Part shown: piece after piece, positions 16,536-25,692 of the stretch | How positions within the stretch are numbered: the first letter of the stretch is position 1 | How the letters are laid out: each line of letters opens with the position of its first letter | From: a virus | IMG/VR virus record: IMGVR_UViG_3300009194_000005 | Coordinates: 52,525-116,524 of that record | Direction: 5' to 3' (one strand) | DNA length: 64,000 nt | Notes under the pieces: generated by a model | Database searches by the model: none | What the model was told of the DNA's origin: nothing | The model's input: the letters and a program-made list of their open reading frames with translations, nothing else | Position numbers and translations under genes: made by a program

Positions 16536-17387
16536 TTACACGACCAGTTCCAGGCAAGGCCGCCAACCATAAGTCGAAATCGTATTCGACGAAGTATTCG
16601 TGTGGAAGCCCGCCAAGGACGAAAGCCCTCGGTAGACGCGGTACCCCGAATTCGATGCTGCCGTCTCTTGGGTCCAGCTGGCGCGTCCGTTACCGGTCCC
16701 CACGACGATGTCGGTATCGGTGTAAGAGGCCCAGTTTGTGCCGGTGGGGTCATCGACATGTACCCGGTAAATTAAGTCATTCCACTCCCCACCGGCACTG
16801 GAGGCTGGGTCCGCGTCACCACCGGTCAACAGACGGACACGGAAGGTGTCATTAAAGTCCGAGGTAAACTGGGCGTCGGTCTCACCCCCATACACCGCAT
16901 TCACCGCCGCGATATGATCCCAACTTACGCTGTGACGATACGGTTTCTTCGCGACGAACAGCGTCTTACCGTGATGATTGAATTTCAACCAGGGTTCACT
17001 ACTGAATTGTGACGTACCCGCTGTAAGGCCCAGAGAGGTCGCCAGAGCGTCGCCATCCACCAGGTCGGTCACTAGGGTCTCCCCATAGAACCCAAGCCTG
17101 TGATCGCCCGCTGAGAGCGTCTGAGGGCCAGGACCGGTCAGGATCGGTAGCGCCTTACCGTGAATCAGGTTACTGAAGGCGCTGTCATTCCCCCGGTAGG
17201 TCTCGAAGAGGTAGTAATACTCATCGCCCCGCGCCACAAAGGTATCCTCGTACACCTTGGTACCCGCCACGAGTTCATCGTGGGTGGCACCCGGCAGGGT
17301 ATCTTTATCGAAGGGGGTAGCGCTACGCCACACCCGGATGCCGTCCTCATTGAGGTTACGGTTAGTAAACTTAAACGTAATGCTCAT
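16536..17387 (-). CDS. DGR1 target: variable C-type-lectin fibre protein
   Basis: 283 residues. Unlike its paralogues it lacks the RFLRGTT N-terminus and instead begins with a fibronectin-like or beta-rich module (MSITFKFTNRNLNEDGIRVW). The shared middle domain follows (LGFYGETL ... WLKFNHHGKTLFVAKKPYRHSVSW), then the C-type-lectin end SWTQET ... GYRVYRGLSSLAGFHTN ... YGWRPCLELVV. The last ~90 nt before the stop are VR1, whose differences from TR1 change Asn codons to Tyr, Leu, Gly, His, Ile and Thr. Probably a receptor-binding tip protein. It starts 11 nt after the stop of the upstream paralogue. Confidence 0.88.
   Translation of the reverse strand: MSITFKFTNRNLNEDGIRVWRSATPFDKDTLPGATHDELVAGTKVYEDTFVARGDEYYYLFETYRGNDSAFSNLIHGKALPILTGPGPQTLSAGDHRLGFYGETLVTDLVDGDALATSLGLTAGTSQFSSEPWLKFNHHGKTLFVAKKPYRHSVSWDHIAAVNAVYGGETDAQFTSDFNDTFRVRLLTGGDADPASSAGGEWNDLIYRVHVDDPTGTNWASYTDTDIVVGTGNGRASWTQETAASNSGYRVYRGLSSLAGFHTNTSSNTISTYGWRPCLELVV
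16553..16640 (-). repeat. DGR1 variable repeat (VR1)
   Basis: Copy of TR1 at the 3' end of the target gene. Gap-free over 88 bp with 11 substitutions, all at template adenines (coding strand): AAC to TAC, AAT to CTT, ACG to GCG, AAC to GGC, AAC to CAC, AAT to ATT, AAT to ACT, AAT to TAT and CAC to CGC. Adenine-only change is the signature of DGR retrohoming. Confidence 0.93.
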
Positions 17388-17398
17388 GTCTCTCTCCT

Positions 17399-18271
17399 TT
17401 ACGGGGCGTCACTGTAAGACCAGTCGTACACGTACGACGGTTTCACATAGTCGGTTTCATAATAGATGTCTTCCGGCGGGAAGAGGATCTTGGTCACTGT
17501 GGTCAACTCCAATACCGGCCGCCACCCCATCGTGGCCGTAACGGTAGTCGCCGCGACACTATCATAGTCGGCGATCGAGGTTTGACCGCGCCCCACCCGG
17601 TTGGCCAGCGTCCCAGAGATGGCTTCCTGGACCCAGCTGGTGGCGCCATTGCCTGATCCGACTCCCAACTCGGTGGTCGTTAATGAAGCAAACGTCCCGT
17701 TGGTGACTGCCACCATCAACTGGTCCCATTCGCCGCCCGCTCCCGTAGCGGGATCGGTATTACCACCAGTTAACAGTCGGGTTTTAAATCCATCAGTACC
17801 GATTAACGTTGGGGAGAACTGGTTAGCGTTTGCTCCCGCTGGGTGAATCCCCACATCGTCCACCCCATAAACCAGACCGGACTGGTAGAGGGTTTCCCAA
17901 CTCACGCTATGGCGAATCGGTTGTTTTGCCACGTAGAGGATTTTCCCCTGATAGGCAAACTTCAACCATGCAGTGGTGGAATTCATCCCCACCCCTTCTG
18001 ACACCCCCATCTCATCGGTTAACTGATCACCAGTAATAAACTCCGCGGCACTGATCTCACCAAAGTATCCGAGCTGGTAATCACCAGCCACTAACGTCTT
18101 GGGACCCGGGCCTAAGTTAAAGGCCATGTTACTGGGGCATTCAAAGCCCCCTTGCGTCACCCCATCATGGAGACGCAAACTCATGTCATCGAGATTGATC
18201 GAAATCTCACCTGCGGGTAACGTAAGGCTATTATTCTCCTCTGTCGTCCCGCGTAAGAAACGCACTTTCAT
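17399..18271 (-). CDS. Tail-fibre-like Mtd-type/C-type-lectin paralogue
   Basis: 290 residues, beginning MKVRFLRGTTEENNSLTLPA and containing SINLDDMSLRLHDGVTQGGF (head-binding beta-prism type) and WLKFAYQGKILYVAKQPIRH. The lectin end NRVGRGQTSIADY ... MGWRPVLEL is followed by about 30 more residues (ending YDWSYSDAP), so the WRP motif is not at the terminus. Its codons do not match TR1 or TR2. It may be a non-diversified partner of the neighbouring DGR1 target or a former target. Same operon as the target gene. Confidence 0.75.
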   Translation of the reverse strand: MKVRFLRGTTEENNSLTLPAGEISINLDDMSLRLHDGVTQGGFECPSNMAFNLGPGPKTLVAGDYQLGYFGEISAAEFITGDQLTDEMGVSEGVGMNSTTAWLKFAYQGKILYVAKQPIRHSVSWETLYQSGLVYGVDDVGIHPAGANANQFSPTLIGTDGFKTRLLTGGNTDPATGAGGEWDQLMVAVTNGTFASLTTTELGVGSGNGATSWVQEAISGTLANRVGRGQTSIADYDSVAATTVTATMGWRPVLELTTVTKILFPPEDIYYETDYVKPSYVYDWSYSDAP

Positions 18272-18319
18272 AGTGGACTCCTTTAGCTAAAGGCTCACCA
18301 ATGTGGCCATAGGATAAGT

Positions 18320-18372
18320 AAAAAAAAAAAAAAGAGGCCCTAAAAAAAAAAAAAGCCTCCCCGAAGGGAGGC
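18320..18372 (-). terminator. Terminator with two long T-tracts
   Basis: On the minus strand GCCTCCC TTCG GGGAGGC is followed by 13 T, then AGGGCCTC and 14 T. Ends the short unit carrying the 62-residue gene. Confidence 0.9.
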
Positions 18373-18380
18373 AACAACGA

Positions 18381-18569
18381 TCATGCGAACGTCATCGCAT
18401 TCTTGCTGAAGAACAAATCAAACCGAATGGCTTCAATCTTCTCCTGTAAATGCTGGGTTTGTTTCACGCGTTTTGTGGTGAAACGGTTGCCCCATTTCTT
18501 TTCCAGCAGACGCTTATAGCTACGATAGGGGGCAGTGCGGCGTTCAAATTCACGAGTCAGGTCACTCAT
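18381..18569 (-). CDS. Small basic hypothetical protein, 62 aa
   Basis: 62 residues rich in Lys and Arg (RSYKRLLEKKWGNRFTTKR), with no membrane segment. It has its own CTATAT-type promoter 50 nt upstream, a clear ribosome-binding site (ACAGGAG) and a strong terminator, so it is an independent early-type monocistronic gene. Small basic early proteins of phages often target host functions; nothing more can be said. Confidence 0.6.
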   Translation of the reverse strand: MSDLTREFERRTAPYRSYKRLLEKKWGNRFTTKRVKQTQHLQEKIEAIRFDLFFSKNAMTFA

Positions 18570-18617
18570 GGGGTATACTCCTGTAAGTTCTTTCGTTTTC
18601 TGTGGAGAGTTCTCATA

Positions 18618-18632
18618 GGAGTGATATAGGTC
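18618..18632 (-). promoter_or_regulatory. CTATATYAY promoter motif
   Basis: On the minus strand GACCTATATCACTCC lies about 50 nt upstream of the 62-residue gene. One of six copies in the window (25235, 30220, 43404, 43958, 57176). Confidence 0.6.
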
Positions 18633-18659
18633 TTAAATTGCATGGAATCGGGAGAAAAC

Positions 18660-18680
18660 GCCGCCCCGAAGGACGGCGGG
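18660..18680 (-). terminator. Terminator
   Basis: On the minus strand CCGCCGTCC TTCG GGGCGGCG is followed by TTTTCT. It lies downstream of the 130-residue gene and ends the long beta-beta'-helicase transcript. Confidence 0.7.
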
Positions 18681-18695
18681 TTTATGTCGTCGGGA

Positions 18696-19088
18696 TCACT
18701 CAACAGACGTTCCAACTTCCCCGGTGCCGGCCGTTAGGGGGTTGATGCGAATGGGGTGTTCGTCCAGATAGGCAGCAATCCCGTGCTGGCGCATGGCATC
18801 CATGATGGGGGCGGTGTACTGGGGCACCTGAAGCAGATTCACCAGCGCGTCCACCAACAGGGTCAGGAAACTCTCATAAGTCTCCTGATCCACCTGCTCC
18901 TCTTCAGGAATGGTCACCGTTACCGTCTGGTTAATCAACAGGATCATCAACTGTCCTTTGGAGATCACCAGGCGATCCATTGGTGCTGCCACCACACTTT
19001 CCGGTTTGGCGTCCGGGTTCTTGGCGTTCACCTTATTAAACACACCAATGAACTTCTCGATCTGGCCGGGAGGCACGTGCAGTCCCAT
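18696..19088 (-). CDS. Hypothetical protein, 130 aa
   Basis: 130 residues. The middle is hydrophobic beta-strand rich (GQLMILLINQTVTVTI) and a helical segment follows (ESFLTLLVDALVNLLQVPQY). It starts 12 nt after the helicase stop and shares its transcript, which ends in the terminator just downstream. No family recognised. Confidence 0.55.
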   Translation of the reverse strand: MGLHVPPGQIEKFIGVFNKVNAKNPDAKPESVVAAPMDRLVISKGQLMILLINQTVTVTIPEEEQVDQETYESFLTLLVDALVNLLQVPQYTAPIMDAMRQHGIAAYLDEHPIRINPLTAGTGEVGTSVE

Positions 19089-19100
19089 AGGATTGGCTCC

Positions 19101-20630
19101 TTACAGTTTCATCATTTTGTGGGTTTTCACCCGGTTATCAAAATACTTCTGCTTATTCTGGTGGTAAGAAATGTGCTTCTTTATATCCGTACACACCATG
19201 TAGGTGAAGCGTGGAGATACGTCAGGGAAGTCTTTCATCTTCCTCAAACGACCCAGTACCTGAATGTTATCTTTCTTGGAGTCCGTGGCCTGAAGCATCA
19301 ACACTTCCCTCAGGTTGGGAATATCCACCCCGGTTCCCGACGACTTGATCGTGGATACGGTAATGTCGTTGGTGAGGAGCTTCTTGTAATCGCTTCCCGC
19401 GACGTGCATGCCGATGGTCAAGTCAGGGAACTGTACCTTAAGGTATTTGGTAAGGTGTTGGATGAACTCCACTGTCGCACAGAGAATCAGGAGCTTTTGT
19501 CCTTCCACCCGATCATGTACGTAAATCCCATTGACCGTCCGACGCACTAAGCCGAAGTACCGCTCCAACCGACGCTTTTGTTTTAGCATGCGGGTTTCAT
19601 AACGGGCGTGGTTATACGTTCCTTTAAAGGGGGCCAGGTAGTCCGTCTTCTGGATTTTGGGATCATTGTACAACAGCGCGATCACGTTAATGTACACACT
19701 TAGATCAGGTAAGGGAACGCCCATCGAATGCGGGACCATCTGATCGATCATGCGGGTGACAAAGTCGCTGCCTGTGTAGGGGGTGGCTGACAAGTAGATC
19801 TGTTTGCGCACATTGGTGTATATATCAATACGAAACACCAGACCGGGATCTTCTTGGTATTCGTCATTGATTTGCACGCCAATTTGTAAGAACTCATGGA
19901 AACGAGGCGGGGGGACCAAATACCCCATCTCGCCAATCTTATCGCCCCACTTTTCAAAGTTCTCGATATACGCGCGGTAGGTGGTGGACGATATCAACAC
20001 AACATCATAAGGAAAATCCCCATCGGCGACTTTCTGCATGATGGCTTTGAGTTCGTCTGACCCTGACACTGTAACGTGGCGATTTTCAATGTCTTCGTAT
20101 GTTTCACGAAGTGCCTTGACCCAGATCCCGAAATACTTCGGGGGAATCATGATCAAGATGCGCTCGCCCATGTCGGCACAGGCCCAGAGTGCTGACAGCG
20201 TCTTACCAAGTCCGGTTTGAAGATCAACTCGTTTCGAGTATTGCTCGTCTTTTAGGGAACGAATTATAGGACCTTGGTAGTCCCTCATCACAAAATGAGG
20301 ATACAACGTAAGTTCAGCTGGGGCTGCATCAGGATAAGGAATCTCCACCAGTTCGATTTTATCACGATCCACCCCACGGTCCACGATGAACCCAATAAAC
20401 TCGTCTACGTGATGACGATGGATATACACTTCAGTTTGGTCTTCAAAACACCCAAAGTAGCGTTTCTTGATGACCGTACGAAACCCACCGCCCATATGGG
20501 GCGGGACTTTCTCTAGCTCCTTTAATTTCAGACTTTCCAAAAAATGAGCAATCTTAGGAAACAGCTCACGGCGGTATCCGCTAATGCGGGCGCCGTGAGA
20601 ATAGCGTTCGATGCGGATAGCCGGGGTCAT
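19101..20630 (-). CDS. Superfamily 2 DNA/RNA helicase (UvsW-like)
   Basis: 509 residues with ordered SF2 motifs: MRDYQGPII (Q-like, about 115), VDLQTGLGKT (motif I, Walker A, about 135-144), NDEYQE (motif II, an unusual DEYQ instead of DEAH or DEAD, about 254-259), LSATPYTG (motif III), VSTIKSSGTGVDIP (motif V) and QVLGRLRK (motif VI). The organisation and small N-terminal domain resemble T4 UvsW-type helicases that remodel branched DNA or R-loops. It follows the beta' subunit gene by about 45 nt. In phiKZ, as I remember, a helicase (gp75) follows the corresponding RNA polymerase gene. Confidence 0.85.
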   Translation of the reverse strand: MTPAIRIERYSHGARISGYRRELFPKIAHFLESLKLKELEKVPPHMGGGFRTVIKKRYFGCFEDQTEVYIHRHHVDEFIGFIVDRGVDRDKIELVEIPYPDAAPAELTLYPHFVMRDYQGPIIRSLKDEQYSKRVDLQTGLGKTLSALWACADMGERILIMIPPKYFGIWVKALRETYEDIENRHVTVSGSDELKAIMQKVADGDFPYDVVLISSTTYRAYIENFEKWGDKIGEMGYLVPPPRFHEFLQIGVQINDEYQEDPGLVFRIDIYTNVRKQIYLSATPYTGSDFVTRMIDQMVPHSMGVPLPDLSVYINVIALLYNDPKIQKTDYLAPFKGTYNHARYETRMLKQKRRLERYFGLVRRTVNGIYVHDRVEGQKLLILCATVEFIQHLTKYLKVQFPDLTIGMHVAGSDYKKLLTNDITVSTIKSSGTGVDIPNLREVLMLQATDSKKDNIQVLGRLRKMKDFPDVSPRFTYMVCTDIKKHISYHQNKQKYFDNRVKTHKMMKL

Positions 20631-20639
20631 TAGTTAACT

Positions 20640-20661
20640 GGGGTGGGGGTTAGCCCACCCC
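20640..20661 (-). terminator. GC-rich hairpin between beta' and helicase genes
   Basis: Perfect stem GGGGTGGG / CCCACCCC with a 6-nt loop. No T-tract follows on the minus strand, so it may be a processing site or a weak terminator that lowers helicase expression. Confidence 0.45.
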
Positions 20662-20675
20662 ATGCCTCCTTTTCT

Positions 20676-22676
20676 TTATGCTTCCGTGGTGCGACCTCCT
20701 AGCAGCAGTGTGTCGTAGGGGTGGTCACAACGATGGGGATAGATGAACGTGGCAGGATTGAGCAACGGTTGATCCTGTTTCTCAAAGGCCATTGCAGCTG
20801 CCATGGAACGGTTAAACATCAGGACATTGTACTTCTCGAACACGCCGTCTATCCCAGGTATCGGCAGACGATAGTCGCGATGGATCGCGGAACGTACCAT
20901 CATAGTGTATACCAGGATTTCCGAATGAACGAGATTAATGGAGAGCTTTTCGTTGATCATGTTAAAGAACACCACCAGCGCTTCCGCGGGATCACGGTAG
21001 CTCTTCAAGTACCTCTTCGTGGCCTGCTGCTTGTTGCGTTCCTTTTTACCCAACTTCTTGCGACTTTCGGATTCTGCACCCGAATGCAAGAACGTCTGAA
21101 TACGTTTCATCACCTCATTCATGTTGACGTGTTTAAACGGTAGGGTCAGGAAGGGTTTCTCGACATCGAATCCACTGATGTCAATCACCACATTGCCCAG
21201 TGCGTCATGTGACCACCGCACGTTACGGATGTGTTCCAACAGGTCCCGAGAGAAACTCGATTTACGGTTATACAACGACACATCGAGCACTTCAGACTCG
21301 ACGCCCTGTTTACCGCGATCCACCTCGATCTTGAGGTGGGTAAGCTCACTGGCATTCGCGGGTGGGTATTCGTCGAGACTCGGTAGCATCAAGACGTCGG
21401 CCAGGGATTTCACCTCTTCACGCATTACGGTGATCCACTTCTTGACGTTATGATACTCCTTGTTCAAGTACAGCGTTTCGGGTTCCTTACCGTAACGGAT
21501 GTACTTCTTCTCTTTGGCCTGGAGGACAAACTTCTCCACACTGGAGGTCGTCTCGGAGTGTTTGGTGGACAAGACACTCGACGTGATCTTGTCGCCCATG
21601 CTGACCGCACTGATCTGTCCAATGTTAGATCCTTTTGGGACACTGAACGACAGCCGTCCGTAACACACCGAGCATATTCCCGATGGATCGGGATGCATGC
21701 AGCTTAGCACGCTGCGAATCTGAATCGTCTTACCGATCAGATGCTTCTCATCTCCACGGATATAATCGAGTGATCCATCTTCTTTCCGATAATACTTCCC
21801 CCTGAGTTCTTTCAAGTGATCGGACATCACCGGGAAGGGAATGAGATGTGGTGTTCCACAATCCCCCTGATGCAGGTTCTGAACGAACTGCGCCACCAGC
21901 TGCGTTTTCCGATTGAAATACTCGGTACTGCGCAGCAGCTCCTTATTGTAGAGCAGTGACTTGGAGCCTGACCGGGATTCGATCATTGCCCCATACAGGT
22001 CGTTGATCCCTTCGATATAGCCCTTGGTGATGGGGTACGGGAAGATATCCGAGTTGATGTCGGTCAGATACCCCCGCGGCCCTACGCACTGAAGCACCTG
22101 CCCCATCTTGAGCGTGCCCGACCTAACGGCTTCGACCAGGGGATTTCCCTTGAGCTCATTTACGTCTTTTAGCGTCGCTTCGATCTCGGGATAGCACTCC
22201 TTCTCAATGGAATGTTGAGTCGGTTTGACGTTATCGTTTGCGGCTTTAATCCGTGGGTGCTCCATCACCTCCATCAAATCAAACATGGACAGCGTGGCGA
22301 CATACGGAGAAAGGCGTACCGTGAAATCGTTATAGAACCGATTGACGGTCTCAAACGCCACATGCGCCAGCCACTCCGGGTCGGTCGTCTCATTTTCTGC
22401 CTGGTGGATCGCCCAGATCAGCTTGTTGATCTGTTTGATCATCGACTTACTGGTGAACCGACTGTCCTGCAGATGGTAGTCTTTCAGCAGCGGGACATCA
22501 CGGCGTCCTTTGATAGGATACCAAAGGTAGACCGACGTGATAGTCGCCCGGGTGTGGGTGGTGATCTCTCCATCATCGAAGACCACGATATGGCGCTCCT
22601 CCGGGAGCGCCCACAGATCGTCGATAGGGAGATCGAGCAAGTCATGCGCGTTATACCGATTCATGCGTGTCCTCAC
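20676..22676 (-). CDS. RNA polymerase beta' C-terminal subunit (phiKZ gp74-like)
   Basis: 666 residues. GKTIQIRSVLSCMHPDPSGICSVCYGRL (about 316-343) is the beta' VRSxxxCxxxxGxCxxCYG segment with its zinc cysteines. Further on, ISAVSMGDKITSSVLSTKHSET corresponds to the [23 protein letters not shown] region. A long C-terminal part follows. Its ATG overlaps the stop of the beta gene (ATGA). With the beta gene upstream and the helicase downstream, the arrangement equals the non-virion RNA polymerase genes gp71-73, gp74 and gp75 as I recall them from phiKZ. Likely part of the RNA polymerase that transcribes middle and late genes. Confidence 0.83.
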   Translation of the reverse strand: MRTRMNRYNAHDLLDLPIDDLWALPEERHIVVFDDGEITTHTRATITSVYLWYPIKGRRDVPLLKDYHLQDSRFTSKSMIKQINKLIWAIHQAENETTDPEWLAHVAFETVNRFYNDFTVRLSPYVATLSMFDLMEVMEHPRIKAANDNVKPTQHSIEKECYPEIEATLKDVNELKGNPLVEAVRSGTLKMGQVLQCVGPRGYLTDINSDIFPYPITKGYIEGINDLYGAMIESRSGSKSLLYNKELLRSTEYFNRKTQLVAQFVQNLHQGDCGTPHLIPFPVMSDHLKELRGKYYRKEDGSLDYIRGDEKHLIGKTIQIRSVLSCMHPDPSGICSVCYGRLSFSVPKGSNIGQISAVSMGDKITSSVLSTKHSETTSSVEKFVLQAKEKKYIRYGKEPETLYLNKEYHNVKKWITVMREEVKSLADVLMLPSLDEYPPANASELTHLKIEVDRGKQGVESEVLDVSLYNRKSSFSRDLLEHIRNVRWSHDALGNVVIDISGFDVEKPFLTLPFKHVNMNEVMKRIQTFLHSGAESESRKKLGKKERNKQQATKRYLKSYRDPAEALVVFFNMINEKLSINLVHSEILVYTMMVRSAIHRDYRLPIPGIDGVFEKYNVLMFNRSMAAAMAFEKQDQPLLNPATFIYPHRCDHPYDTLLLGGRTTEA

Positions 22677-25194
22677 TCCTTATGGTCGTCGACATGGACG
22701 AATTTAATACCGCGGCAGGCCATCAGGTGGTTGACGAAGCTCACCGGACGAGAATGTCCCAACGGTACCTTCTGTCGATCCACTGCCCGATCGATATTGG
22801 TCGGGAATGTGGACTTGAGAATGGTCTCCGTCGCCATCCGGTGGGAATCGGGGTTATTCGACTGATCCAACAGCTCCATGGTAGCTTGTGGCCCCACGGT
22901 GGTGGTGAACAGCCGGGTTTCCGATTCCCCCAGTCCCCTGACCGGCGCTTGACGACCGGGGGATGTTTGCTTGTCGTAGTTGCTCAGCTTCGCTGGTACC
23001 CCAAAGTGTTGGGTCTTCACTGAAGCCGCCCCGCTCCAATCCTCCCCGGTTTTCTCCAGCATGATCATGTAGAGACTCCCGATCAGTACCGGACCACTGG
23101 TGGTAACCATCCGGCCGGCATTGTCCCGGTAAGTCACCGGACCATAGTGAGGGCAGTATTCACTGTCCCTTACAGTCATGACCATCTCGAGATTGTTAAC
23201 CGGATTATCCGGTGGGAAGTACAGGTAGATGCCGTCTTTCAGGACTGAGCTGACATGACGGAAACGGGCATTAGGGTCTTCGTTGTCCACCATTAGCATG
23301 TCATACTGCAGTGGTGTCACGATGTGATAATACCCAAGGAGCTTCTCCCAACACCAGTCGATAATCGGCTGGCCATTGAGCTGGGCGATCTGATACTGCG
23401 TTGGTTTCAATTTGACATCAAGTCCGCACTCACGCCGTAGTCGATGAGTTAAATCGCGACTTGCCGCATTGAGGAACTGCTCATACATCCTCCCAATGTT
23501 CATGCGTTTAACGGTCGAACCGCCATAGATGACCACATCGGCCCGATTGCCGTTTTCGTCCACAGGCATATCTTCCGTTCGTCGGGTAACACAGTCAACT
23601 CCTTTCGATTTCTTCAGTCGGGTTCGCAACACCCAACTCGTCCCTAACTACCTCACGGTAGGGTAGACTGCTGCATGTCTCCATGCAGACGAGACTATAT
23701 CTTCGTCCCTGAGGGACGCTCCCCATTTCCCCGCTACTTAGCAGGTACAGGCTGGTAAAACCTTAGTCGTTGAACCTTGACCCTAGCCCACCTCACGGTG
23801 GTCCGTAGGCCCTTGGCTGCTGATTGTCTCTATTCACCTATTTATCAAACCGTCGATACGTGGTTTCCCCGTACCTGTGGTAAGGTGACCTGGCGAGATA
23901 TCCCAGCAATTAGAGGAGATTCACCTTAAGATTTCTCTTAAAGCGGGCATTTAAACTAGAGGGAAGACAGTCCATTATGGGTGGTGAGCGAATGGACTTT
24001 TCTCTAGTTTCAAATACCACCAAAAAGATCGCTTATCTTGTAACCTTCACCTGCAGGCATCTTGTACTCGTAGGTGAGCTCTACCCGCCATTCGTCCAGG
24101 GTCTCCAGACGGTACATGCGGGTCAGTTTGCGACGGTCCATTGGCGTGGGCAGAAAGACCTGAGCATCTACCAGAAGTCGATTAAACTCCGGTGTGATCT
24201 TCAGGTTACCTTTCCGGCGCCGTTTGAGGCGGTGGTACTCATCCATCAACGTCTGGTAGAACGACGCCTGAGCCTCGTAATACTTACGGGCCTGGATATC
24301 CATACCGACAGGCGTGTGGGAGGGATTGAGACGATCGTCATGATAGACCGTTACATCAACCACCTTTGCACCGGGCTTACCATAAAGACGACGATCAAAC
24401 CCATGATCGATCTCACGCAACGCTCGCGGTGTCATCTCCGCGATACCCAGGTTGTCGTCAATGTCCCGTAAGGCGAACACCACTCCATCGTCCCGAATCC
24501 GATCGCCAATATCCGGAAACGGCTTGTAATGGTTTTCGTCTCCGTACAGGTTCAGTGGGAAAGTCTTACGACCCCAGTTCCCTACCACAGTGTTATACGT
24601 AGTGGGTGTGGCCCGCTTGAGGAAGGACTCCGATACCACAAAGCCGTCCTCGATGGTACCCGGCATGGACAGGAACGTCGCCTCCGCCTCAAGACCATAG
24701 CCGTACTGACCATTCTCCTTTACTGCAGGGGAAGCTGCCAATACTTCTCCTTCCGCAAACTGGGTTCCAGGTGCGAGGCGCTCCCACACCTCACTGCGGC
24801 GCTTGTAGGAAAATCCGAAGTCTTGGTGAAGTGACATGTACTCAGGTACGACGATCACCCCCACGGTTTTGAACGGATCGTAATAATCCTCGTAAAGAAT
24901 GGCGGTGACAGGATTGTGGCGAATCCCCTCAAGACCTGCACTGGGAGGATACTTCCGAATGACTTTCAATACCGTCGCATCACAGGGAAACTTGATGTCG
25001 AAGGTATACTTGGAGTATTCCAAGTCCATTCCAGTGAAAATACGGCGAGGTTCATTACCATCCAAGATGGGCGCTTGGCCAATCTGAGTTGACATCATCG
25101 CCTTACGAGGCGATGAGTTATTTCCGAAAAAGGGATCAAGGCCATTAACCCCTAAGAGATCAACACCCAGTTCACCCCGTTGACGTTCGCTCAT
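22673..25194 (-). CDS. RNA polymerase beta subunit piece, intron-interrupted (phiKZ gp71-73-like)
   Basis: Exon 1 is 25194-24016 and exon 2 is 23611-22673, giving about 705 residues. Exon 1 carries SSPRKAMMSTQIGQ, equivalent to the beta segment NRALMGxNMQRQ, and EDGFVVSESFL, equivalent to EDSIVLSE. Exon 2 carries KGVDCVTRRTEDMPVDENG followed by RMNIGRMYEQ, equivalent to HGNKGVxxxxxPxEDMPxDxxG ... RMNIGQxxE. The splice joins DLFGG to KSKGVDCV, at the conserved lysine segment that contacts nucleotides in the active centre. A CTATAT-type promoter lies 45 nt upstream. The downstream beta' C gene overlaps its stop. Confidence 0.87.
23612..24015 (-). ncRNA. Group I intron in the beta subunit gene
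   Basis: A 404-nt intron without an endonuclease gene. The 5' exon ends in T (GGTGGT) and the intron ends in G (CTGAAG). The core contains CAAGGTTCAACGACTA, GAAGATATAGTC at about 23693-23704 and a P9-like hairpin CTGCATGGAGACATGCAG. The frame and the beta motif are restored exactly by removing it. As I remember, the phiKZ beta gene (gp71-73) is also interrupted by an intron. Confidence 0.9.
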
Positions 25195-25234
25195 GTTACG
25201 GTCCTCTCTCTCTATCTCGTTGGTCGTACAAGGG

Positions 25235-25249
25235 AATGATATAGATGTC
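25235..25249 (-). promoter_or_regulatory. CTATATYAY promoter motif before the beta gene
   Basis: On the minus strand GACATCTATATCATT, about 45 nt upstream of the beta subunit start. Confidence 0.65.
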
Positions 25250-25278
25250 TATGACTTTTTCTTCTCAGGAGTGACGCT

Positions 25279-25644
25279 ATGGCCTTCTCGGTAACGGATC
25301 AGGGGGTTAACCCGGGGGATGTCGTTTATTACGACCCCAAGTTCCGTACGATCATTGAAACGCATTTATCCATCCTTAGGCGTCCAGGCATGTCGGGAGA
25401 GCAGATCATCGAGCCCTCCCTCATCCATCAGTTTGAGGGGGACTTCTATGGACTCCTGGCCCATTTAGGTGTTCGTCCCTCACTGTGGTGGATTTACTTG
25501 AGAGTCAATGGCATGGAGAGTCCTAACCAGTTTGGTGGGCAGCTCCATGACCCGTATCGTGAACACTACCGGTTCACACTGAAGTTACCACCTGATGAGT
25601 TTATCACAAACCTCCGTACGTTGTTCCTTACCACACAGACCTAA
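25279..25644 (+). CDS. Putative virion/baseplate-type protein, 121 aa
   Basis: 121 residues, a single plus-strand gene among leftward genes. The ribosome-binding site CAGGAG precedes the ATG. Sequence such as IHQFEGDFYGLLAHLGVRPS and WWIYLRVNGMESPNQFG resembles small baseplate-wedge-type proteins, in which a compact domain places W, R and NG residues in a similar pattern. The resemblance is weak. A terminator hairpin shared with the convergent gene follows the stop. Confidence 0.5.
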   Translation: MAFSVTDQGVNPGDVVYYDPKFRTIIETHLSILRRPGMSGEQIIEPSLIHQFEGDFYGLLAHLGVRPSLWWIYLRVNGMESPNQFGGQLHDPYREHYRFTLKLPPDEFITNLRTLFLTTQT

Positions 25645-25650
25645 CACCAT

Positions 25651-25680
25651 AAAAAAAGAGTCCCCCATATTGGGGGACTC
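25651..25680 (-). terminator. Terminator between convergent genes
   Basis: Perfect 9-bp stem GAGTCCCCC / GGGGGACTC, followed on the minus strand by TTTTTTTATGG. Ends the transcript of 25693-28597 and its upstream genes. Confidence 0.88.
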
Positions 25681-25692
25681 ATATGCCACAGG

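Noticed and set aside
17521-17640. Possible VR in the lectin paralogue 17399-18271
   Set aside because: The protein pattern (RVGRG ... GWRPV) lines up, but codons differ from TR1 and TR2 at many non-adenine positions, so it is not derived from either template.
22212-22865. 217-codon plus-strand frame
   Set aside because: Antisense to the beta'/beta junction, where the minus-strand motifs are certain.
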